Shown in pieces: positions 46,254-55,834 of a stretch of 64,000 nt of DNA. Source of the DNA: Rhododendron vialii (lineage: Eukaryota > Streptophyta > Magnoliopsida > Ericales > Ericaceae); NCBI RefSeq assembly GCF_030253575.1, contig NC_080560.1, positions 11,156,501-11,220,500 on the forward strand, read 5' to 3'. The notes beneath the pieces are model-generated. The model was not told the origin of the DNA and did no database searches. It worked only from the letters and a program-made list of their open reading frames with translations. A program made the translations under genes and the position numbers. The first letter of the stretch is position 1, and the number at the start of each line of letters is the position of its first letter.

Positions 46254-46838
46254 CCCAGGAAAATCTAAAGACGTGGGTCGTGGACAGTTATCCCGAGGTG
46301 AATTAAGAGACGTGACAGCTAATGGGGTTAGTGGGCTCTCAATGGCCGTTTCCCAAGTAAGGCGGCTGAATTTCTGCAGAACGGCATCATGTGTTGTACC
46401 TAAACCGTCAGTAATTACTGTGCGGATTCCCAAAAAGTGGAAGGGAAGCGTCATCATGATATGACGTAGTTCTGCCATAATTATAGGCGCCCACAGTCCG
46501 GATAAATAGGGATCAAGGGTTTTGATCCTGTGGCATCACGTGGTTAAAGTAAGGTGTTAGCCAATTATGTGAAGTTTTTACTCAGCTTGGGCATGTATGT
46601 GAATCTGGTACATGTGAGTAAAATTTGCATAAAGGTTAAAGAAATGGTTCCAAACAAAGAATTTGGAGTTTTCTAACAGGGAATGTGAGAAAGGCCATGG
46701 AAGGTCTAATTTTCATTCTAATTGCCATTCTCATTTCTGGCATACCACCTGTTGATAAAAACAATCAACAAACAAAAATACTTATAGTTTGTACTAACAG
46801 GATTAGTCAATTGGCTATAAAACTGAAGTCAACCAAAA

Positions 46839-49800
46839 TCATTCATGAAAGAAGGCAGACTTAAAAGCCTCCCACTTAACGACAAGTTCATCACATTTAA
46901 CTCTGTTTCTCTGCAAATCTTCACGAGCAGCAGAGACATGAACTGAGACTCCTTTGCCTTCCTCTGCTAGGTGTTTGAAATCTTTATCGAGTTGGTTCGC
47001 TGTTACCAGAAGGTTTTTCTTTTCAGCCTGCAGTTGACCCAATCGATATACCAACTCCTTCTCTTCTTGATCAATTGCCAAAAGCCTCGACTTCAAAGTC
47101 GAAGCGTCAGCATGCATAGTCGATAGCTTCACTGTTAAGTTGGAAAGGTTACCAATTAAATCCTGCTTCTGACTTATTTCTTGTTGGTAATATCGGAAGA
47201 GACTAATGTTGTCATTCAGAGATGATGCATAGTTTTCCAAGATAATTTGCTCTCTAAGGGGGAAAACATGCTTTTGAGATAAGGATTCAACGCAAGCACT
47301 GAACTCCGTAGACTTCACTGTCATCAATTCCTCAAAAGGAAGCTTTAGGAAGTCAAAGAAGACTTGAATTTCTTTCTGAGTCTCCGCACTGAGTTGAAGA
47401 AAGAAGAAAGAACTGTTGGATTCTGAAATCTCAGTAAGGGAACGAAAGATTTGGGAAGTCGATTTTATCTCTTCCATTAAATGGTCTAAAGAATCACTTG
47501 AGGACTTGACATGAGCAGAATCCTCAACACCCACAGGATTTGTTGCAGTCTTGTTCACTGAACGAGGAGATGTAGTTAAGGCAAGAGCCCTCGAAATGTT
47601 TGCAGGGGTCACACTTGTTGGAAATAAGACTTGGTTCCCAGAGGGATTACCAGAAGGGCTAGAGGCAACATCCTCTGCGCCTTGCCCACCTTCTTGAGTA
47701 GGACCAATTTGGACAACAGGTTGGACAACAGGGGCAATCTGAGCTGGATCCTCTGTTGGTCCCTTCTTTTCCATTGTCTTTTCATTCATTGATGGGGAAA
47801 CCTCTAGAGAAGGCACGTCCGCCATCTGAGGGGAAGCTGTTTCTTCCCTACCATCACTTTGTTGATTCAGATCGATCTTCTGAATTATTGGAGCAACAGT
47901 GACGTCCTTCATTGGCACAGCTTTGACTGAGTCTGATGCAATTTGATTTGTTGTAGTATCAAGTTGTCGAATAGCTGGTACACCAAGTTCAACACCATCT
48001 GGCCTCAGAGCTGAACCCTCACCAACCTGCACAAGAGGACTGTCATCCTGCAATAAAGGGTTTTCTTGATACAGCAATTGCTCCTGAAATCCTGGCAACC
48101 AATCAGCTTGATCCAAAGGATCTGATACTGCTGTGGACTCGTATTGATCGATTGCCAATTCAGTATCGACTGTCTCTCCTACTGAGAAGGAGGATTTTTG
48201 AATTTGTGAAGATTGTGAGGAATTTTCTTCTTCCTCTTCAAAAGCATCTACAATTCTGGTCTCTTTACCCTTCTGTAAAAGACAGCAAATGGGAAAATGA
48301 GAATAGAAAGACTCGTGAAAAGTACGAACGAAATCAATAAGGGTAACAAAGATAAGAGTGTACCTTCAAAGCCAACCCTTTGTCACTAGAACTTTGCTTT
48401 TTGGTGAGCTTTCTTGTTGGTTGCTTTGTGGGAGTAGATGTTTCACTGACCTGTTTCTTAGGTCTACCAGTGGAAGGACTTCTGGAAACCTTTTGGCTCA
48501 CACCTGATGTGATCTTGAGAGTTCGTGTCCGTGGCCTGGTTTCAGAGTCCTTAATCGATTCAGCTTTCCTTTTCCTGGTATTCCTACTGGGCACAGAGGA
48601 TATGGGAACTGCTCCTGCATGAGGCACAATGGCCTTGGAGGGTTCATCAGGCAATCGAGCTGTTATCTCTGCTAAAGAAACAATATGATAAAGATTAGTA
48701 AAGTATGACTAATTGAACTAAAAACCAATGAATAAGCTGTGCTTACCAGCCTTATCTTGAAGGAATTTGTATTCAGGATCAAGCCTGTATAGGCAGTCTG
48801 AAAGTGAAGCACTGAAATAGAGGGCCCTCATAGTCGACCACCATTCATCAAAAGCAGGCAGGGTCGCTTTATTGATCTTGAAGTCAATAAACTGAAAGGC
48901 TTTGACACGTTGTTGAAAGTTGCTAACCATCAGAGATATCATCTGTGAGTCTTTGGCCTTAATGGTTGGCCTACTGGAGGCCATCTCAATGATGTTTGGG
49001 TGAACAAAAGGCATTGGAATGCCTTGTGCGAGGCCAAACTGCCTAGCATATTGACAAGGAGAGTAATTCTCGAAACCACAATTCCCAAAAGGAGTGTTAT
49101 TCAGGGCAAAGCCCACTGGGATAAGTCTTGGAAGAAGAATGCTGGCCCAAAATAACCGTTTGGACTGAGTCATTTTCTCTACAAGTTGGGGAGAAGCTGG
49201 TGGAATGTCCTCAAAGCATGGCTTCAGTCTTTCTGATGCAAATTCGAATTTATCGAATGGACAGAACATAGGCCAATTCTTTTGGTTATTTTCATAAAAA
49301 AAGGTGAAATACCTTTGAAAGGAGGATTCCTCTGTTTGAGTGTGGAAGCCTAACAAATATTCAGCATAACTACGGCATGTTTGCAATGCCTCATCTGACC
49401 GAAGGGGGTTCTCCAGTTTAGGTTTTATTTGAGGGAAGTATGCATATAACCAAGCTTGAAAGATCCAGAAAGGACCACCACAAGAGTCCGCTATCTTTTT
49501 ATCAACAAAGGTAAAAAGGCCTTTATACAGAGATCCTAAAACAAAAGGGGCAAGGGCCAACCTCTTTACTTGGGCCATACAAACGGCTAGGTTAAGGTAT
49601 TCTTTGGTAACCCTAAGCCCAGGGACTGCCATAAGAAATCGACAAATCCAGAAAAGGTAAAATGCAACCTTCTCATGAAAGCAAGGCGCTGAAGCTTTGG
49701 CTTTAAAGTGAGTCTTAAGCCATTTCGAATAGCTAACCCCAGACGATGGAACAACAAATGGGGGATCATATGGATCAGGAGAAAGCAGAGCATTTACCTC

Positions 49801-50364
49801 ACGGCCTAACGAAGGAAGGCCAGTTAAATGAGAGATATCCAGGACTGTCGGAGATAGCAAGCCACAATGAAGAATTAGGGTATTGGATGATTTGGACCAA
49901 AAACACGCTGCAGCAGCCAAGAGTTCAGAATTCATGTCCAAGGGATATTGTGAGAGCTCAATTGTCTCACGGATTCCCATTGTTTTCCAATCCTCGAAAA
50001 GGAACTTCATCATGCGCCTTACCCAATCTACCCATCCCATTTCAACGGTGTAAGGCCAAGAACGAAGGCAGGTGCTCTTACCCCAGCCTAACCATTCCAG
50101 CGACGGAAGCTGAAGGAGAAGTGGATCACGTTCCCCCACTGGGTAGACTTCTGGAAAGCCATCCGGGAGAACTGATGAAAAAATTGGACCCAATATGCAG
50201 TGAGAACTGACATTATCGTCAGGAATCAGAACTTGAGTCTTCTGGTTTTGGCCAATCCCGTTTCGGTACGATTCAGGGAATCGGAAGGAATCCTCCGTCA
50301 CTGACTCGGTGGCCGGATCTTCAACTGGGTCGCTGACGATCTGTAGTTTGGATTTCGGTGCCAT
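46839..50364 (-). CDS. Antisense plant-mobile-domain (PMD) gene carried by the Tat element
   Basis: Three minus-strand coding blocks (50364-48747, 48668-48364, 48272-46839) are separated by 78 and 91 nt with GT/AG borders and matching phase, so they look like spliced exons. Block 1 resembles the aminotransferase-like plant mobile domain of MAIL1/MAIN (LEWLGWGKSTCLRSWPYTVE; GLLSPTVLDISHLTGLPSLG; VAFYLFWICRFLMAVPGLRV). Block 2 is very basic (NTRKRKAESIKD; TGRPKKQ; RKLTKKQ), possibly a nuclear and DNA-binding tail. Block 3 is acidic, then a long coiled coil (AIDQEEKELVYRLGQLQAEK). It ends 1.2 kb from pol, and its ATG lies 165 bp inside the 3' LTR boundary. MAIL1/MAIN take part in silencing and genome stability; the role of element-borne PMDs is unknown. 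It looks whole. Confidence 0.75.
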
Positions 50365-50455
50365 TTGGGTTCGGAAGCTGTTCTAGGGTTCGAGAGCTGT
50401 TTCAACGTTCTGTGAGAAAAAGCACGATTCGTGCCCTAAATTTGAAGTACTCTGC

Positions 50456-50465
50456 CTTATATAGG
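50456..50465 (-). promoter_or_regulatory. Antisense TATA box of the PMD gene
   Basis: On the minus strand the sequence reads cctatataagg, about 92-101 bp before the ATG at 50364. This suits a start site near 50430. It lies inside the element, 65 bp from the 3' LTR, so it is not an LTR promoter. Confidence 0.6.
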
Positions 50466-50516
50466 TGGTGATTTGCTAAGCGAAATATTTACCAAAGTTA
50501 ATATTTAACTCAGGTA

Positions 50517-50529
50517 AATAGGGGGGCAT
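50517..50529 (+). other. Polypurine tract of the Tat element
   Basis: A purine-rich run, aaataggggggca, immediately before the 3' LTR: the plus-strand primer for reverse transcription. Confidence 0.75.
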
Positions 50530-51233
50530 TGTTTACACCATAATTTAGTATTTAGTATATTATAATCGATTGGGTCAGAATGTTACACGTGTCAACGCAT
50601 TTTAGACCGATTGATATAATGCAAATGCAATATGAAGCCTGTTAAGGAAAATGGACTGATCAAACGGTTGATATTCGACTGGACACGTGTCAGAATTTTG
50701 TATCACATGCGGATCGTGAGTCAGACGGTTAATGCAAGCAGGCAGTTGAAATAATTACAACGTTGGAAACATGTGAGATCATGGAGAAGTAACCGCCTCA
50801 TGCAGATAGTGGAGCAAGAATAGGGAGCATGGAGCCAACTAATTCAAATCGAAGGAGGGAAGTCCGTATGATTTGAATTTCAAGTCGACAACAGCCTATA
50901 AATACAAGAAAGGAAGATATTTAGAGCCCCCCCCAATCAATCGCCCAAAGGCTTCTACTTTTATCTGTACTTTACATTTCTTGCTCTAGGAGTAGCTTGT
51001 AATTTAACCGTCTGTTCGATTGTGTTCTCATAGTCGATTTGACTTCTACACCGAGGGATAATAAAGTCCATTTTGTTGTTCTTCTTCCATCTCCATTCAC
51101 TTCATTAAGTTTGCTTCCAGAGAAGTCCTGAAATACGGCAAGGAACCAAACTCCACCACCACAAACACCCACATTTCCAGCACACTTAGCAATCTCTAGT
51201 CGATTAGTCGACTATCAGTAAAATAGACAAACA
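50530..51233 (+). repeat. 3' LTR of the Tat element
   Basis: 704 bp, no difference from the 5' LTR that I can find, including the eight-C run. Followed by the target duplication ATATG. Confidence 0.95.
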
Positions 51234-51238
51234 ATATG

Positions 51239-51393
51239 TAAAGAAAGATGATAGGAGAGAATGGGTATCGGATGATTAATTAATACATGCACGAGAAAAA
51301 AGCGATAGAGGAAACTGAAAGAGGAGGGAAAGTGCTCTGTTTTCTTGAAGTTTCTTACTTGACTTTTGTCTGATATTCGAACGAGGGGTTGAG

Positions 51394-51437
<44 letters not shown>

Positions 51438-51819
51438 CTGAAACCACTAGAGTCCAAACATTCATGTGCGTTTTGGGTCAAGCTAGGTTCGTTTGTAAAC
51501 GAATTTAAGTCTTTAAGGAGCCGAGTTTCACTAATTTACCTGACAAGCCAAACCTGTAAAACGAGTCAAGTTTTAGAGGGTTGAGCTCGGCTAGTTTAGT
51601 AAACAAGTCCAAAATTTGAGTTCGATTCGATTATTAAACGAGTCAAGCATTGACGAGTCAAGCCACAAGCTGTTTGCGAGCAACTCGATTTGTTTACATT
51701 CCTAAATTGCTTAGTATACATACAAAATGCACAAATTTGAATACAAATGTGCATTTAAACGGTAGATGTTGGGCACAAATTTATATCTGAATTTGTTCAA
51801 TCATACAATTTCGGTGATT
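51239..51819. other. Former PEPC upstream DNA, with (GA)n at 51398-51434
   Basis: This continues the sequence interrupted at 37693. It contains a 37-bp GA microsatellite (51398-51434) and 'tttaaacgagtcaag' words of an old repeat. No gene recognised. Confidence 0.5.
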
Positions 51820-52213
51820 CCGATGGGATCTTCTGGCTTCCTGCCTTGTGGTTTTTGGCGGTGTTGTGGAGGTGGGTGGCGGCAGTGGGGTATGGGTGAT
51901 GTTTTGGTGTTGGAGGCTGTGTGTAGTTAGGGTTTGTTGTCTGTTTGGGGTTCGGCTTGTCTCATGTTATTTGAGATTTTACGCTTTTTGGATATTTGGG
52001 CTATATTTCATGTGTTTTAAATGTTTTATTCGGGCTTTTAGGATTTTTGGGGTTGGAGCTTTGATTTCATTGAGTGTTGCCTGGTTGGCATCTTGCCAAT
52101 TATGTGATTTGGTCTCGTATTAAATTTTATGTTATCTTCTTGTCCTATTAATCTTTGTATCAATTTCAAAGGTTAATAAAAAAATTCTTTTTCGCCCTTC
52201 AAAAGAAAAAAAG
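51820..52213 (+). mobile_element. 3' end of a LINE-like element
   Basis: A G/T-rich stretch ending in ggttaataaaaaaattctttttcgcccttcaaaagaaaaaaa, which closely resembles the trailer of the LINE at 22.7 kb (taataaaatgttttctttgccgatcaaaaaa). No RT coding remains, so it would be a severely 5'-truncated copy. Confidence 0.55.
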
Positions 52214-52730
52214 TGTAAATCAGTTTGAAATGACCCAGGAGAATGAATTGACCCAGCACCGTAGGGCCTTCCGGTTTTTGCCAAATTCGGATACAAACAC
52301 AAAGATGATCACTTTGTTTGATTTTGAGTTTTGAGATATTTTTTTTGATATAATGAGTAGTAATGAGTGAAGAGAGATAGATAGAGAAGTTTATCGAGAA
52401 CCGTACAAAGAGTACAAAACTTTTCTCAAAACTTGTAACTTATAATTTCTCCGTAATCAGTGCAGTAAGTTATTGCCGAACTTGCAAAGAATTCCCCTCG
52501 CCAAAATATTTCATCGGACTATCCAACACTGAATTATAAACCAATACTATCTAACAAACCAAACTAAATTCGTGTCCCATTCAACCGGAGCCGGCTAGGA
52601 ATCAAGATTTAACTTCCGAATCAAATTTGCTCGCGCTCATTTATCTGTTCCCTGGGCCGAAAGTGGCAAACTTTTTCTTGAGAATCCTTGCATAGCAGGA
52701 GAAACAATTGCTTGAAAGAAAGATACAAAT
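52214..52730. other. Promoter/leader region of the DUF688 gene
   Basis: AT-rich sequence with no coding recognised. Probably holds the promoter and 5' UTR of the gene at 52842. Confidence 0.4.
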
Positions 52731-52838
52731 ATGGAGCAGCACGGAGAAAGTAAAGAACAAATTTGGAGTGCAATGAGGACCAACTTATTCTTCTTTTCTT
52801 TCTGCCTTGGTATGTTTGTTGCCTATGAGTTCTTCTAA
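52731..52838 (+). CDS. Upstream ORF (35 aa) before the DUF688 gene
   Basis: An ATG-to-TAA frame of 35 codons ends 3 nt before the ATG at 52842. The peptide is polar at first (MEQHGESKEQIWSAMRTN), then strongly hydrophobic (LFFFSFCLGMFVAYEFF), a possible single membrane segment. If transcribed in the same mRNA it would act as an upstream ORF, lowering or conditioning translation of the main frame. It could also be a true microprotein. Confidence 0.4.
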   Translation: MEQHGESKEQIWSAMRTNLFFFSFCLGMFVAYEFF

Positions 52839-52841
52839 GCT

Positions 52842-54221
52842 ATGTACCGTTTCGATTTGATGCTTCCGGGATCTAAACATGAGTTTATGTTGCTGAAGAA
52901 TCTGATGGAGGAAAAGCAATTGAACTTCAACCGGCCGCTTCTATCCCTAAGGCGATTTCCATCTACTGTAAGCACAGAGACAGATGAAAAAAAGAGGACC
53001 GGTAAGTCCCTCCCCAATGTACGCTGCCTTCCTTGTTACAGACCGGAACTGAAATCTGGTCCAGTGAGGATCCCGGGAACTGTTCCTTTTGTTTGGGAAC
53101 AGTATCCGGGGAGACCCAAGGCCAAGGCCGAAAGCCACACTCAAACTCGCTCTCCTATCATCCCCAAGCCTCCGCCCGGGAGAGTTTTGAAGGCTAAACC
53201 GACAGTTCCTGGAAACATTTATGAAAAACAAGTCGTTTCATCGGTAGGAGAGAATGCAGTGGAAGAAAAGGAGTGTTCTGATTCAGGAGATGGCGGCAAG
53301 GCGCATGTAGATGCACGCAATACACTTCAGGTATGGTTTCTATTGTCCATTCCACAGTTCATCTCTCTTATTTTCACTAGCCGAAATTAATGTTGTTTGA
53401 ATGAGAAGTTGGCTTTCGAATTCTTCCAGCCTACCGGAGTTGCCACTAACGAAAAGAGATCAATTATGTGTGCAACCCTGAAAATGGAGCCGTATGAGTT
53501 CAGGGATGCGGTGATAGATCATTCCATCCAAGGTCGTTACCGGAGTAATTCTCAGAATTTGGTAGGGTCGTCTCTCTACATGCGTCTACAGGGTCGTGGC
53601 GTATCACTCCCGGAGAATGAATTTCCTCAATCCAGGTTTTTTGAAGAAGAAATATTTATTCATGGGAGTTATGGCTTCGCCTCACCAAAAAGATCTAACA
53701 GCTTTCGGGAGGCAGAGAAAACTGCGTATGTAGATTTTCTACATAAGGTGGTATCTCTGAAGTCGAATTCGTTTTCTTCAGATGGGACAGGATTACCCAA
53801 CTCAATAAATTGCGATTCGGAGATTACTGCAAGAGTTACAGATGAGGAACTGATATTGCTGAGTAAAAGATTGAATCATGCTGATCCCAGTGTACTGTCT
53901 TCCTCTTGCAAATCAGATCAGGAAGCGGGGAGGGAACTGCTAAAGGGATTCGGACAAGATCAATATATATCTCAGACGTCAACTGTTTCTGTGAATCCAG
54001 AACTGCCCAACAACGGTTACGTGGATTTTGAAGATAAGCAGCGGCTTCCAAAAGTTGGAAATGTGAAAATTTGTCGAGGAATTGATTCACAGTTGCCTGT
54101 TCTCCCTCCTCTACCCAAATCTCCATCGGAGTCTTGGCTTTGCCATACGTTATCCAACATGCCTTCAAGAGATTCATCTTTGCGTTCGCACCTTGGAACG
54201 CGAATGAATTCTCGACACTAG
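52842..54221 (+). CDS. DUF688-family protein, 3' end decayed
   Basis: Exon 1 is 52842-53330, with donor cag|gtatgg. Exon 2 runs from 53430 (ttcttccag|cct; alternative 53406) to TAG 54219-54221. The family signature is the N-terminal MEEKQLNFNRPLLSLRRF and SGPVRIPGTVPFVWEQYPGRPK, and the C-terminal LPVLPPLPKSPSESWL. The function of DUF688 proteins is unknown; they are plant-specific, mostly disordered and probably not membrane-bound. The start may be the 22nd codon (ATG 52905), because family members often begin near MExKxLNFN. The frame stops early: the conserved C-terminal tail lies downstream, out of frame. Confidence 0.75.
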
Positions 54222-54437
54222 GCATCAAATAAACCATGTTTATCCTACGTGTAGGAACGATTGCGAAAACCACAAATGTGAAGCACCAGCCCTTGCGGTC
54301 TTGTGAGGTAGATCAATTATTTACCTTCATCCCTCTATGTTTATCGGGTTTGTATTGACATTTCATTCACAATTTCTCATTTCTTCTCCCAGGAACCAAC
54401 AAAAGCTGTTTCAGAAACAGGGCGTCGAAGCCAGTAG
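54222..54437 (+). pseudogene. Out-of-frame C-terminal tail of the DUF688 gene
   Basis: After the TAG at 54219 the old frame continues as ASNKPCLSYV and a second TAG, where the family has a Trp (KWET). One base is then missing, and from 54251 another frame reads GTIAKTTNVKHQPLRSCE up to a donor gag|gtagat. A last exon at 54393-54437 gives EPTKAVSETGRRSQ and stop. The family tail (KWETIVKTSN-like) is recalled, not searched. About 50 residues are lost. Confidence 0.6.
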
Positions 54438-55834
54438 AGGAGCTTTTAGCTCTGCATTTGGTTTGGTTGGAAAACCCATTACTTCAATGGGTTATTAACT
54501 GTGTACAGGCATTCTCACCCCATACCTTTAAGTGGTACAAGGGGTTGGCTACTGTAAAATGCAGTATCCATTTGGCCATTTCCCTTGTAACCAACAGCAG
54601 ATGTGTATTGTCTTTATAAAGGACATCCATTTGTTAAACTTCAAATCTATTCATTTTACGTAGCAATGGATCGACAACGCGAATTCTACGTTTCATTCTG
54701 TGACAAGTGATCTCCTGCATAGTTTCTCAACCCTTCAAGACAAATAGGTGTTTGGGACAAGGTGTTGAGAGAATATCCGAGAGCACCGAATAACTTCTCA
54801 TATATGAGAACCAACTAGCTGGTATAAGGTCAGCCCAATTCATCCCCGTCAAAACCATTTCAGCCTGTCAAGGTTCTTTGATCAATCATCCTGTTGAGGT
54901 TCTTTGATCAATCATTGAATCGTGGAAATGTCGATCAAAAAGTAAAAAAGATTCGAGGCAATAAATGCATTCAACCTCCAAAGACTAAGGTTCAACGGTG
55001 AGATTGTTGGCGGATTCATCCAGTGGCAATGAAGATGAAATAGGTTTCCCTCTACCATGCATCTTATTACTGTAGACGCTAAATATCCAGGTCTCTCTCA
55101 ATCAAATCTACAGTCTTATTTGCATGTGATGATGATCCACAGAAACCTTCAAAAGGTGGTTGTGGTTGATGCTAAATGCTGATATAACACCTACATAGGG
55201 GATCCGGAACCCTCTACCCAAATGAAAGTACCTAACTTTGGTTACATATCACCTGCCTAAGGATATAGAGAGTTCAGACGTCTAGACGCACACCCAATAC
55301 TCTTTTCCAACTTCCAAGTTCATAAAACAGCATATGAACCACACAATTGTAAATGCAAAACAAAGAATGAGGCGGCATGAACTTCAGCAAACTACAGGGC
55401 AGCTCCAGTAAATGAAGAAATGACTTGTGAATAGAGATGATTTCACCAATCAGGTCATCTGAGCCAGGGCATGCTCACCGGCTTAAAACAGAAGTGAAAC
55501 AAAACTTAAGGGCACCACCAGTACGGAGAATAAAATAAGAAGTGAGAAGGATTTCTTCTTATTATAATGAATCAAACAAACGCCGATGATAAGTGACATT
55601 AGCTAGAATCCCTCCAAATCTCCTTGGTGTTCAAATTGTCAATCCTGAGGTCACTGCATCGAACTACTATATATAATTCTGTACACGTCAAATGCCTAAC
55701 TCATATAGCCAACTAAAACAATATAAATGCCATGGTTATTGGCAACTCAACTCCAGAATTCATCTCAAAACTACCCAAATGAAGCACCAGCTCACGTAAA
55801 TAAGCAAGAAACACCAACAAAATAGAAAAGAACT
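54438..55834. other. Intergenic, convergent 3' ends
   Basis: The space between DUF688 (plus) and the cysteine oxidase (minus). It includes a 27-bp tandem repeat (ggttctttgatcaatcat, 54868-54919) and otherwise nothing recognised. Confidence 0.5.

Larger units (their letters stand above)
37694..51233 (+). mobile_element. Young Ty3/Gypsy element, Tat lineage, with antisense genes
   Basis: 13,540 bp between two direct 704-bp LTRs that look identical throughout. It is flanked by the 5-bp target duplication ATATG (37689-37693, 51234-51238). Order: 5' LTR, primer site, gag-pro, pol (RT, RNase H, a second archaeal-type RNase H, integrase), about 5 kb of extra sequence with minus-strand genes, polypurine tract, 3' LTR. 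The second RNase H before integrase and the extra region are features of the Tat (Ogre/Retand) lineage. Identical LTRs imply insertion within roughly the last 50,000 years at usual plant rates. It looks nearly whole, with about one break in pol. It sits 284 bp upstream of the PEPC pseudogene start and separates it from its former promoter DNA. Confidence 0.95.

Noticed and set aside
51848-52123. 91-codon plus-strand frame as a gene
   Set aside because: G/T-rich low complexity (Cys/Phe/Val runs) next to a LINE-like tail; more likely LINE trailer than coding.
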